The position numbers were made by a program, and so were the translations under genes. The notes under the pieces are model-generated. The model was given only the letters and a program-made list of their open reading frames with translations, was not told where the DNA came from and searched no databases. DNA of 62,644 bases from Blautia sp. (GTDB taxonomy: Bacteria > Bacillota > Clostridia > Lachnospirales > Lachnospiraceae), in contig JAMPAC010000014.1 of NCBI GenBank assembly GCA_023667395.1, forward strand, positions 1 through 62,644. Reading direction: 5' to 3'. Of this stretch, positions 26,194-34,079 are shown one piece after another (position 1 is the stretch's first letter; each line of letters begins with the position of its first letter).

Positions 26194-27303
26194 TCATGGC
26201 GTCTGTTTTCTCCCCATGATCTCTTTCAGGCTCTCCGTATAGGGCGCCCTGGCAATGCCATATTCCGTGACAATACCGGCAATCAGTCCATGATCCGTCA
26301 CGTCAAAGGCAGGATTGTAAACCTTCACCTTTTCCGGAGCCATCCGCTCCCGATACCACATCTCCGTCACCTCATGGGGCGGACGCTCCTCAATCCTGAT
26401 CTCCACGCCAGTGGGCGTATCCATATCGATGGTGGAGGTAGGGGCGCAGATGTACACCGGCACACGGTAATATTTTGCCACTGCAGCCACCACGGAAGTG
26501 CCTATCTTGTTGGCAGTATCCCCGTTGGCAGCCACCCGGTCGCATCCCACGAACACCGCCTGCACCAGCCCCTTTTCCATCACGCTGGCGCACATATTGT
26601 CACAGATCAGGGTGACGTCCACGCCTGATGAACCAAGTTCAAAAGCAGTCAGCCTCGCTCCCTGTAAAAGGGGTCTGGTCTCGTCCGCAAATACATGCAA
26701 CCCGTACCCTCTCTCCTGCCCCAGATAAATGGGCGCCGTCGCCGTGCCATATCTTACCGCCGCAAGCTTGCCCGCATTGCAGTGGGTCAGGATCCCGTCC
26801 CCGGGGTTCACCAGGGTCAGACCGCTTTCACCGATCCTGCGACAGACCTGGATATCCTCATCCCGGATTCCCAGAGCCTCCCGGTGCAGGATCTCTTTCA
26901 CCTCCGCAACTGGTCTCCGCTCCTCTTTTCCCGCCTTTAACGCCGCCTTTTCCATGCGCTTTAAGGCCCAGGAAAGGTTCACCGCCGTAGGCCGGGAAGA
27001 GTCCAGATATGCCTGATACTCGCGGAATTTCCCGTAAAAAACGCCGAAATCCTCCGTATCGACCTGCTTGGACAGTACGTAGATCCCCATGGCTGCGGCA
27101 ACGCCGATGGCGGGAGCCCCGCGCACTTTCAGCAGGTAAATGGCGTCCCATAGTTCCTGCGCTGTCTTAAGGGATATCAGTTCCGTCCTGCCTGGAAGCA
27201 GGGTCTGGTCGATGATGACCACAGCGTTGTTTTCATCATCCAGCGCCACGGTATCACATTCCATGATATTGATCCTTGTATTGTCTGCCTCTATATGGTT
27301 CAT
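26194..27303 (-). CDS. mtnA: S-methyl-5-thioribose-1-phosphate isomerase
   Basis: A 369-residue enzyme of the methionine salvage pathway, converting methylthioribose-1-phosphate to the ribulose form. Family motifs are intact: VRGAPAIG, THCNAGKLA with the catalytic Cys, and GCDRVAANGDTANKIGT with the catalytic Asp. Its length is typical. No other mtn gene is in the window, so the substrate may come from a truncated methionine salvage or from 5'-deoxyribose salvage, which uses the same isomerase fold. No SAM riboswitch is visible before it; the 60-base gap to ybaK holds only a hairpin. Confidence 0.95.
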   Translation of the reverse strand: MNHIEADNTRINIMECDTVALDDENNAVVIIDQTLLPGRTELISLKTAQELWDAIYLLKVRGAPAIGVAAAMGIYVLSKQVDTEDFGVFYGKFREYQAYLDSSRPTAVNLSWALKRMEKAALKAGKEERRPVAEVKEILHREALGIRDEDIQVCRRIGESGLTLVNPGDGILTHCNAGKLAAVRYGTATAPIYLGQERGYGLHVFADETRPLLQGARLTAFELGSSGVDVTLICDNMCASVMEKGLVQAVFVGCDRVAANGDTANKIGTSVVAAVAKYYRVPVYICAPTSTIDMDTPTGVEIRIEERPPHEVTEMWYRERMAPEKVKVYNPAFDVTDHGLIAGIVTEYGIARAPYTESLKEIMGRKQTP

Positions 27304-27325
27304 TTTATCTTATCCGCCTCCATCC

Positions 27326-27353
27326 ACGGATCCCCGCCTGCGGATCCGTTTTT
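27326..27353 (+). terminator. hairpin ACGGATCC/GGATCCGT with T-run
   Basis: A perfect eight-bp stem; on the plus strand it is followed by TTTTT. Both flanking genes read in the minus direction, where no T-run follows, so it may stop antisense transcription or serve only as an RNA stem between ybaK and mtnA. Confidence 0.4.
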
Positions 27354-27363
27354 CCCTGCCCGG

Positions 27364-27849
27364 CTAATGCCTGATGATATCCGCGAATTCCGCCCCCGCC
27401 GCCCTTGCCAGATCCTGCGGGGAAAGTTCCAGCTGGGAGCCGATCCTGCCGCCGCTGACAATGATCTGTTCCTGTGCCTGGGCGGAACTGTCTATCCGGG
27501 TGACATACTGCTTCTTCATTCCCACTGCGGTGCATCCGCCCCTGATATAGCCTGTGATGGCGTTGATGTCTTTCACATGGATCATCTCCACGCTTTTCTC
27601 CCCCACGCTCCTGGCCGCCGCTTTCAGGTCCAGTTCCTCCGCAATGGGAATCACGAACACAAAATAATTCCTGCTGCTGCCCACCGTGACCAGCGTTTTG
27701 TACACCTTTTCATGGGGCAGCGAAAGTTTATCCGCTATCTGGATACCGTCTATAAATTCGTCGCACTCGTAGGTATAATGCCGAAACGGAATCTTCATGG
27801 TCTCCAGGATCCTCATGGCGTTGGTCTTGACTTCTTTTTGTTTTGCCAT
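27364..27849 (-). CDS. ybaK: YbaK/EbsC-type aminoacyl-tRNA deacylase
   Basis: 161 residues. The fold signature is visible: HYTYECDEFIDGIQIADKL, then VYKTLVTVGSSRNYFVFVIPIAEELDLKAAA, and GGCTAVGMKKQYVTRIDSSA near the end. YbaK proteins hydrolyse Cys-tRNA(Pro) formed by mischarging and protect translation accuracy. GGGAGG eight bases upstream sets ATG 27849; the longer in-frame start lacks a site. It is probably the first gene of the ybaK-mtnA-GH43-ykgJ run. Confidence 0.93.
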   Translation of the reverse strand: MAKQKEVKTNAMRILETMKIPFRHYTYECDEFIDGIQIADKLSLPHEKVYKTLVTVGSSRNYFVFVIPIAEELDLKAAARSVGEKSVEMIHVKDINAITGYIRGGCTAVGMKKQYVTRIDSSAQAQEQIIVSGGRIGSQLELSPQDLARAAGAEFADIIRH

Positions 27850-28015
27850 TGCCGCCTCCCATAGTTCACACTTTTTGTGCATAACCTTTCAAAATAATTC
27901 TACTATAAAATATCCCCGTTGTCATTTAGATTTTAAGGGAAGTTTGGCTATTGAGAAACCTGCTCCTTTATGATATGATAAAAGTACCAGATTAAATATT
28001 GAGGAGGTTATTCTT

Positions 28016-29242
28016 ATGCACGGAAATGTTATTGTAGGACAGTCGGGCGGACCCACTTCGGTGATCAACTCCAGTCTTGTGGGGGTATACAAGACGGCAA
28101 AAGACCGCGGTGCGAAGAAAGTGTACGGTATGCTCCACGGCATCAAGGGACTGCTGGACAGACAATATGTGGATCTGTCAGAGCATATCAAGTCAGACCT
28201 GGACATCGACCTCTTAAAGAGGACTCCCTCTTCTTTCCTGGGTTCCTGCCGCTTTAAGCTGCCGGAGATCAAGGAAGGCAAGGAAATCTATGACAAGATT
28301 TTCGAGATCTTAAAGGAACTGGAGATCGAGGCGTTCTTCTACATCGGCGGAAACGATTCCATGGATACCATCAAGAAGCTGTCCGATTACGCGATCCTGA
28401 TCAGCAGCGATATCAAGTTCATGGGCGTACCCAAGACCATTGACAACGACCTCGCATGCACCGACCATACGCCGGGCTTCGGAAGCGCTGCCAAGTATAT
28501 TGCCGCTGCCACAAAGGAAATCATCCGCGACGGCCTGGTTTACGATTATCCCGTTATCACCATCCTGGAGATCATGGGACGGAATGCCGGATGGCTTACC
28601 GCCGCTACCGCGCTGTCCAAGGGCGAGGACTGCGAGGGCGTGGATATGATATTCCTCCCCGAGGTAGCGTTCGATATCGATAAATTCATGACAAAAATAA
28701 AGGAACTGAGCCAAAACGGAAAGTCCATGGTCATTGCGGTTTCCGAGGGCATCAAGGTGGCGGATGGCAGGTATGTGTTCGAACTGACGGATCACGTTGA
28801 GTTTGTGGACGCTTTCGGTCACAAGCAGCTTCAGGGTTCCGCCAAGTTCCTGGCTGACAAGATCGGCAATGAACTGGGCGTAAAGACCCGCGCCATCGAA
28901 CTCAGCACCCTGCAGAGATGCGCTTCCCACATGACCTCCCGGGTGGATATCACGGAGGCGTTCCAGGTAGGCGGCGCTGCCGTGAAAGCCGCTTTTGAGG
29001 GCGATACCGGGAAAGTGGTGGTACTGGACAGGGTTTCCGAGGATCCCTACATCTGCACCACCGGCACCCAGGATGTGCATAAGATTGCCAATGTGGAGAA
29101 AAAGGTTCCCCTGGAGTGGATCACCGAGGACGGCACTTTTGTCAGCGACGAACTGATCCATTACATCCGTCCTTTGATCCAGGCGGAACTTTCACCCGTG
29201 ATGGTGGACGGACTTCCCAGACATCTGCGTCTGGATCTGTAA
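28016..29242 (+). CDS. pfp: 6-phosphofructokinase, pyrophosphate type
   Basis: 408 residues. The donor site reads GGNDS, and PKTIDNDL carries Lys where ATP enzymes have Gly (PGTIDND). This Lys blocks ATP and is the usual mark of pyrophosphate-dependent enzymes. MGRNAGW and the substrate loops are present. It phosphorylates fructose-6-phosphate in glycolysis, reversibly, at the expense of PPi. ATG 28016 follows GAGGAGGTTATTCTT. The codon usage looks strongly biased, as expected for a highly expressed gene. It is a single-gene unit followed by a hairpin. Confidence 0.9.
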   Translation: MHGNVIVGQSGGPTSVINSSLVGVYKTAKDRGAKKVYGMLHGIKGLLDRQYVDLSEHIKSDLDIDLLKRTPSSFLGSCRFKLPEIKEGKEIYDKIFEILKELEIEAFFYIGGNDSMDTIKKLSDYAILISSDIKFMGVPKTIDNDLACTDHTPGFGSAAKYIAAATKEIIRDGLVYDYPVITILEIMGRNAGWLTAATALSKGEDCEGVDMIFLPEVAFDIDKFMTKIKELSQNGKSMVIAVSEGIKVADGRYVFELTDHVEFVDAFGHKQLQGSAKFLADKIGNELGVKTRAIELSTLQRCASHMTSRVDITEAFQVGGAAVKAAFEGDTGKVVVLDRVSEDPYICTTGTQDVHKIANVEKKVPLEWITEDGTFVSDELIHYIRPLIQAELSPVMVDGLPRHLRLDL

Positions 29243-29266
29243 TGAGATAATATTTTCATATATAAT

Positions 29267-29315
29267 ATGGAACTGTTGCATCATGGATATTTCCTCTATC
29301 ATGCAGCAGTTCCAT
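29267..29315 (+). terminator. long hairpin after the phosphofructokinase gene
   Basis: 15-base arms ATGGAACTGTTGCAT and ATGCAGCAGTTCCAT pair fully when one U-G wobble is allowed, which works only in plus-strand RNA. No strong T-run follows, so termination may be weak; it may instead protect the 3' end. Confidence 0.6.
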
Positions 29316-29425
29316 TAAGTTTCAAATTAACTGTAGGTCAAATTGCCATTACCGAGGGAGCAATGGCAACGAAGGACTTCAACTATCAATGTTTCGCCTG
29401 GCTCATTACCTGCCCCAAATTATCA

Positions 29426-29454
29426 TTGTATTTTTATTGCAAATGGCATACAAT
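29426..29454 (+). promoter_or_regulatory. candidate promoter of the toxin-antitoxin operon
   Basis: TTGTAT (29426-29431) and TACAAT (29449-29454) are 17 bases apart, 29 bases before the antitoxin ATG. TTGCAA/TATAAA, slightly downstream, is an alternative. No clear operator dyad was found. Confidence 0.5.
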
Positions 29455-29482
29455 AGTAATATAAAATCAATGGAGGTGCAAT

Positions 29483-29746
29483 ATGGCAACACTACAAATT
29501 CGAGTTGAGGATTCACTAAAGTCTCAGGCAGACAATCTTTTTTCCAGCCTTGGGCTGGATACATCAACAGCAGTACGCATTTTTCTAAATGCTGCTGTTG
29601 AAAATAATGGAATCCCCTTTTCTATTGAACATAAAAGGGAGTATCCTTCCCTTGCGCAGGCTATTTATGACAGCAGGAATCGTCAAAACCTGCATGGTCC
29701 TTTCGATAATGGCGAAGCGGCTGTGTCAGCAATGCTAGAGGATTAA
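29483..29746 (+). CDS. relB: RelB/DinJ-type antitoxin
   Basis: 87 residues. The N-terminal half is a ribbon-helix-helix DNA-binding domain (LQIRVEDSLKSQADNLFSSLGLDTSTAVRIFLNAAV), typical of RelB/DinJ. The C-terminal half should wrap the toxin. It neutralises the next gene's product and represses the shared promoter. ATG 29483 is preceded by GGAGGTGCAAT. The four-base spacing to the toxin gene indicates a single operon. Confidence 0.92.
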   Translation: MATLQIRVEDSLKSQADNLFSSLGLDTSTAVRIFLNAAVENNGIPFSIEHKREYPSLAQAIYDSRNRQNLHGPFDNGEAAVSAMLED

Positions 29747-29749
29747 GCC

Positions 29750-30028
29750 ATGTATAGGATTGTCTACACAAACCGTATGAAACACGATGCAAAACTAATG
29801 AAAAAGCGTGGAAAGGATATGAACAAATTGGTTTTAGTACTTTCCATGCTTTCCAGCGGACATCCTCTCCCCAAACAATACCGAGACCATCAGCTTACCG
29901 GCAATCTACGTGACTTTCGTGAATGTCACATAGAACCTGACTGGTTGCTCATATATCAAATTTTTGAGGACACACTTATTTTATCAGCCACCGCTACTGG
30001 TACTCATGCTGATTTATTGGGCATCTGA
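29750..30028 (+). CDS. yafQ: YafQ-type mRNA interferase toxin
   Basis: 92 residues of the RelE/ParE superfamily, closest in pattern to YafQ: LPKQYRDHQLTGNLRDFRECHIEPDWLLIYQI, then TGTHADL at the end. Conserved His and Asp residues at the active site are present. YafQ cuts mRNA on the ribosome at in-frame codons. It lies directly beside the truncated end of the LanM gene, so the pair may mark or stabilise a rearrangement point. Confidence 0.92.
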   Translation: MYRIVYTNRMKHDAKLMKKRGKDMNKLVLVLSMLSSGHPLPKQYRDHQLTGNLRDFRECHIEPDWLLIYQIFEDTLILSATATGTHADLLGI

Positions 30029-30175
30029 AGTTTTTGTTTCTAAGCGGCCATGCTACGCTCACAGCAAAGCTGTTCGCTATTGGGCTCTCGTCTGATGAAA
30101 CACCGCTGATATATTATCTGTTAAGATAAACCGCTACCATAAGTAGACAATATTCAATTTTTATATGTTGCTCCG

Positions 30176-31480
30176 TTAAATGAGTTTCCTGTCCGAATCT
30201 CTGACCAGCAGGTCAGGATGTCCCAATGTCATCAGCATCATGGCGTACTGCTGTGTGTCCCGCACCAGATAACGAACCGACACATTCCGAAACAATCCCA
30301 GCATTTCCAAAGTCTTTTCCCGTTGTCTTGTGAAAAAGGAATATGCATTCTCAAATCCCTCTATGATTTCTTGCAGGAATTCATACGGTTCAATAAACTC
30401 TCCATTTAATATCGCCAGATTCTTTCCCTCTCCCATCTTGGGACGCCGATATTCAATATGCATTCTCACCGTGCCGGGATCCGCCACCACAGGCATTACC
30501 ACGGGTACCAGCTGACCTCCCTCCCCGTTGATCGCGCCTACGTTTACCCCTTCCCCCGCCTCGTTCCATGTATATAAGGGAAGAATCCCTATCTGTAAGA
30601 CAGAATCCCGATAGAATTGTTCCGTGAATGACATCCCTTCCTCTATTCCGGCTCCACGGCTTCCCACAGTCATCTCCAGATCCACAATAACCGGATACTC
30701 ACCGTGTGCAATCAGATTCTCATAATGCATATCTTCCGAACCCAGCAGGTAACTGACACATAACAACACTCCGTTCCTGTAATAATACCGTGATAATTCT
30801 TCACGGGAAATACAGGAAAGGGACGATACCCATTGGCACCAGCCATACTCACCCCTGTCCCAGGCCTGATACCACCAACAGGACATACCGATATTTTCAA
30901 AGACCCACCCCAGGAAAACCGCATATGCCTCGTCAACAGCCATGCTTCTGGGCTTATATACCAGCCTTTCGCCATTATCCAGTTCCAGAAGCAAGACCCA
31001 GCGCCCATGACGGTGGCTGTCTGAACCGCCTCCCCCAATCTTCCTGATCTCTCTACAGGGATTCTCAGGATACAGTCTCCGATTGAGTTCTTTCCTGTCC
31101 AGGGCGAATCTATCCAGCAACTCATTCATATTGCGAACAAAGTCGTCCATTGTCTGCACAAGCCCCTCATACAACATGGGATATGCCTCATAGATCTCCT
31201 TTCTGTAGGCCGGATTCCCAAGAAACATTTCACTGAAATATTCATACCGTTCCTGTATGGCTGCTCCTTTCAGCATTCCGTTTTCTTCACAGATTTCCAT
31301 CTCAAGGATCAATGTCCTGATGGTAATTGTCTGAACCTGTTTCGTAAATGCCTCCAACAACTCCTCCGCAAGTTCCGGAATTTCTTCCATTCCTTTTCTG
31401 TTTTCCTTTATTTTATGTAAGACAGTCTGTTGCAGATATTCGTAATATTCTTCAAATACGCCCTGTTTTTCCCTTTGCAT
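30176..31480 (-). pseudogene. truncated LanM lanthipeptide synthetase (dehydratase part only)
   Basis: 434 residues of the LanM dehydratase (DUF4135) domain. The kinase-like catalytic set is present: Lys176 (LVYKPRS), Asp250-His252-Asn255 (EDMHYEN) and Asp267/Glu269 (VIVDLEM). The protein stops at HPDLLVRDSDRKLI, in the middle of the dehydratase, and the whole LanC cyclase domain is missing. Normal LanM has 900-1000 residues, and the N-terminus is also about 100 residues short. I therefore call it a remnant, though the dehydratase sites are intact. ATG 31480 follows GGAGAGG. It follows a lanthipeptide precursor gene on the same strand. Confidence 0.8.
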
Positions 31481-31550
31481 AGCTTTACATCCTCTCCGGG
31501 CTTGAACGGATAGTATTCTCCGCACAGCCCATAAGACCATAGATGAAATC

Positions 31551-31577
31551 AGAAAAAGAAGGCATCCATACCTTCTT
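31551..31577 (-). terminator. attenuator between precursor and lanM remnant
   Basis: Minus strand AAGAAGG and CCTTCTT, with an 8-base loop, followed by TTTCT. A partial terminator at this spot is usual in lantibiotic operons, letting the precursor be made in excess over the modifying enzyme. Confidence 0.7.
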
Positions 31578-31595
31578 CTTCCTGCCATTCCCATA

Positions 31596-31763
31596 TTAAC
31601 AGCAAATAATTGTAAGAAACTCACCACATGATACTGTTATGGTTTCGATACCGTCCACTCTGCTATTCCCCTGTAACTTCTGCACTTCCCTCAGTTCCAG
31701 TTCCACACTTCCTGCCGCAGATTTCCCGCCCTGTTTTGCATTCCTGAGTTTTGTCATATCCAT
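31596..31763 (-). CDS. lacticin-481/salivaricin-A-like lanthipeptide precursor
   Basis: A 55-residue peptide. The leader part ends VELELREVQKLQGN, echoing the acidic leader and double-glycine-type site of class II lanthipeptides (here Gly-Asn, at residues 32-33). The predicted 22-residue core ends with DGIETITVSCGEFLTIICC. It has TITVSC, matching the TxSxEC motif of this family (Ser in place of Asp/Glu), and terminal Cys-Cys. The predicted ring pairs are core Thr8-Cys13, Thr10-Cys21 and Thr18-Cys22, the nested pattern of lacticin 481. AGGGGGTG sets the start. It lies just before the LanM remnant, and the gene is too short to stand out among the shadow frames. Confidence 0.78.
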   Translation of the reverse strand: MDMTKLRNAKQGGKSAAGSVELELREVQKLQGNSRVDGIETITVSCGEFLTIICC

Positions 31764-31776
31764 ATTTACACCCCCT

Positions 31777-31792
31777 GTCCGCTTCAGCGGAC
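31777..31792 (-). repeat. hairpin GTCCGC/GCGGAC before lanthipeptide start
   Basis: A perfect six-bp stem with loop TGAA on the minus strand, followed by AGGGGGTGTAAA and the start codon. The same arrangement (stem, AGGAGGGTGTAAA, ATGGAT) occurs before crt at 45748-45763. Confidence 0.65.
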
Positions 31793-31798
31793 ATTAAT

Positions 31799-31824
31799 TC
31801 AAAATTTGGAAGTTTACTTCCAAA
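31799..31824 (-). terminator. terminator after the RiPP ABC operon
   Basis: The perfect stem TTTGGAAG/CTTCCAAA with a four-base loop is followed by TTTT on the minus strand. It separates the upstream maturase-transporter operon from the lanthipeptide genes. Confidence 0.75.
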
Positions 31825-31958
31825 CTTTTTCCTCCAGACAGCAGCCTGCATCATACTCTATATAGTATTCCGCGCCTTCTTTCATTATGCAGGCCATTTC
31901 CCACAATCGTCAGTTTCTGACATATATCTGAAAGCCCAAACCCTCTGTCACAAAACAC

Positions 31959-32696
31959 TTATTTTAACTCCGATCTTTCAAAGATCAGGATCGATGCAGT
32001 CAGCGTAATAAAAAGTGTGACCAACGAAACTCCGACAAAAAGACCTTTTTGCAGTTCCTCCCAGTCCGACAGAATAAACATCTGACAGATAAACGAATAT
32101 TTTACTGGAGAAAATATCATCATATCTGCGTTGACATAATTAGAGGTTAATACCAGCAAAAGATATGATATCCCCAAACCTATCCCTATAGTTGCCACTG
32201 CATTTTTCGTTGCCAGTGCCAGGAATACAAAGAAACCACCCATTGCCATACATATCAGCCAGAAAAAGATAACCTGCGCCAGAACCTCCATGCAGCCCGC
32301 CATTGTCAGTTCCATTCCAAATCCATTCACGAGTGTCATGACTACCATCGGCACAGTTACAACTGTGGATAACAGACATAATAATCCTATGAAGAAAACC
32401 ACAATCTTGGCTAAAAAAACACTTCGCCGCGGTAAACCACAGAACAGCCCCATCCCCATGGTGCGGTCAGAAAATTCACTACAAAGGAACATGGCCGTAA
32501 ACACGCTTGTAAATATAGTGTGGAACAACACAAACGAATCCATGATGGGTAACATCTGATATCCCGATGCTTTAACCGAATTTGCAATCCAGAAAAAAGC
32601 AAAAAACAACCCCACTCCCACAGATAAAGCCATCGCCATCCTGTAACCGAAAGATTTTAATAATTTAAAAAATTCCGCCTTAATCAAATTCTTCAT
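31959..32696 (-). CDS. ABC-2 type permease of RiPP island
   Basis: 245 residues with six membrane helices and the opening MKNLIKAEFFKLLKS, typical of ABC-2 permeases of the lantibiotic-immunity (LanEG/BcrB) kind. It would expel a membrane-active peptide or lipid substrate together with the ATPase encoded just upstream; the genes overlap by four bases. In this setting it probably protects the producer from its own peptide. No signal peptide is needed. Confidence 0.85.
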   Translation of the reverse strand: MKNLIKAEFFKLLKSFGYRMAMALSVGVGLFFAFFWIANSVKASGYQMLPIMDSFVLFHTIFTSVFTAMFLCSEFSDRTMGMGLFCGLPRRSVFLAKIVVFFIGLLCLLSTVVTVPMVVMTLVNGFGMELTMAGCMEVLAQVIFFWLICMAMGGFFVFLALATKNAVATIGIGLGISYLLLVLTSNYVNADMMIFSPVKYSFICQMFILSDWEELQKGLFVGVSLVTLFITLTASILIFERSELK

Positions 32697-33622
32697 TTTG
32701 CCCTCCCTATCAACGACAGATAGTATTGGTCCAACTCATCACCTTTCAACGCTATTGTCCTTATATTTATTCCTTCCAGAACCAATACCCTACCTATTGC
32801 CCCGGTATCCAGATTATCCGGCATGTCATATACCTTTATCTCATTATCCGGCATCAACTTAAGATTCTGCAATCGCAGCTTCGTCTTTAAAACTGTTTCG
32901 GCCTTTGCTATATTATCTACTTTAATACATAAATATTTTTTGCACTTCTTGTTCAATTCTTCCGAAGTAATCTGTTCCAACATTTTTCCATTACGAATGA
33001 ATCCATAGCATGTAGCCAACTGATGCAACTCGCTTAACAAATGGCTGGAAATCAGAATGGTAATATTCATTTCCCGATTCAGCTTCCTTAACAATTCACG
33101 CAGACTCACCATGCCCTCAGGATCCAGACCGTTTATCGGTTCGTCGAGGAATAAAAATTCCGCTCCGCTTAATAATGCCATAGCGATTCCCAACCGCTGT
33201 TTCATTCCCAAAGAGAAGTTCCCTGCTTTCTTGGAACCGGTATTAGACAGACCTACTGCCTGTAAGGCTTCCATGATACACCTGTCCCCTATGATTCCCC
33301 GCTGCATCCTGCAGATCTCCAGATTATCTTTCGCCGTGAGGTGAGAATAAATTGCCGGTTTCTCAATAATACCGTTTATGCGTCTCCGCTGTATGTATAA
33401 CTTTTGAGGATCGTCCTCCCCGAACAATTCCAGCTTTCCCTCCGTCGGCATTGCAAATCCTGCCAGAATACGAATCAGAGTGGTTTTTCCCGCTCCATTC
33501 GCACCCACAAATCCGTAAATTTCTCCCCGCCTGATCTCCATATTCAAATGGTTTAGAACAGGATGATCTGTGCTTTTGTATTTTTTTATGATATCGCTCG
33601 CCTTAAATACTATTTCTGCCAT
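32693..33622 (-). CDS. ABC transporter ATPase of RiPP island
   Basis: 309 residues. Walker A is GANGAGKTT, the signature is FSLGMKQRL, Walker B is FLFLDEPINGLD, and ISSHLLSE holds the switch His. The BcrA/LanF-like C-terminal domain follows. It pairs with the overlapping permease. ATG 33622 is chosen because GGGGG precedes it closely; the in-frame start at 33670 lacks a ribosome site. It lies downstream of the small partner gene, suggesting that self-immunity or export belongs to the same operon as the radical SAM enzyme. Confidence 0.88.
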   Translation of the reverse strand: MAEIVFKASDIIKKYKSTDHPVLNHLNMEIRRGEIYGFVGANGAGKTTLIRILAGFAMPTEGKLELFGEDDPQKLYIQRRRINGIIEKPAIYSHLTAKDNLEICRMQRGIIGDRCIMEALQAVGLSNTGSKKAGNFSLGMKQRLGIAMALLSGAEFLFLDEPINGLDPEGMVSLRELLRKLNREMNITILISSHLLSELHQLATCYGFIRNGKMLEQITSEELNKKCKKYLCIKVDNIAKAETVLKTKLRLQNLKLMPDNEIKVYDMPDNLDTGAIGRVLVLEGINIRTIALKGDELDQYYLSLIGRAK

Positions 33623-33705
33623 TTTACCCCCATTTCTGCACATGTTTCCGTGAATCAGAGCAATGTACAATGCAACTCCTGAATATGATATTTATCACTG
33701 CTTCC

Positions 33706-34023
33706 TCATTCTTTTATCGTATTCTCCTGTCTGACAGGGACTATATACAACTTCTTATACTTATAATCAACTGTAAATTCACTATTATCTCCCAGCATAT
33801 GACCATATTTCTCAAAATAGGGATGCCATACTTTACTATATTTTTTCATACATTCCTTATAATCCTTCACCAACTCTGAGTACAGCAGGCTGTCTTCCTT
33901 TAAAATATCATTATTTCCGGCAATCTGCATGATCAGGCTTTCCAATGTACTTTTCATTTCAAATATATCCAACAATTCCCTCATTGCTTCTTCGGATACA
34001 TCGCATACAAATGTCTTGTTCAT
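33706..34023 (-). CDS. small partner protein of CXXX-repeat peptide maturation
   Basis: A 105-residue, mostly helical protein (VSEEAMRELLDIFEMKSTLESLIMQIAG, then YSELVKDYKECMKKYSKVWHPYFEKYG). Its size and place right after the radical SAM gene fit the small 'CXXX repeat peptide modification system protein' known from such loci; I rely on context more than on sequence. It may present the precursor to the maturase. No membrane segment. Start ATG 34023 is preceded by AGAAAGGCGGTTTATAATA. Confidence 0.6.
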   Translation of the reverse strand: MNKTFVCDVSEEAMRELLDIFEMKSTLESLIMQIAGNNDILKEDSLLYSELVKDYKECMKKYSKVWHPYFEKYGHMLGDNSEFTVDYKYKKLYIVPVRQENTIKE

Positions 34024-34079
34024 TATTATAAACCGCCTTTCTGTAAAATACTTTTCTGCGCTGGTTATTCGGCTTTCGG

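Noticed and set aside
27304-27363. A SAM or other methionine riboswitch before mtnA
   Set aside because: The 60-base gap holds only a simple GGATCC hairpin, far too short for such an aptamer.
29267-29464. A 65-codon frame after the phosphofructokinase gene
   Set aside because: It starts inside the 3' hairpin and runs into the toxin-antitoxin promoter; no homology seen.
31663-31854. A 63-codon minus-strand frame overlapping the lanthipeptide precursor
   Set aside because: It is another frame of the same DNA, lacks a ribosome site, and the precursor frame explains the region better.
31814-31897. A 27-codon minus-strand frame (MACIMKEGAEYYIEYDAG...) between the ABC permease and the terminator
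   Set aside because: Its end is buried in the terminator stem and there is no clear ribosome site; possibly chance, though its position is tempting.
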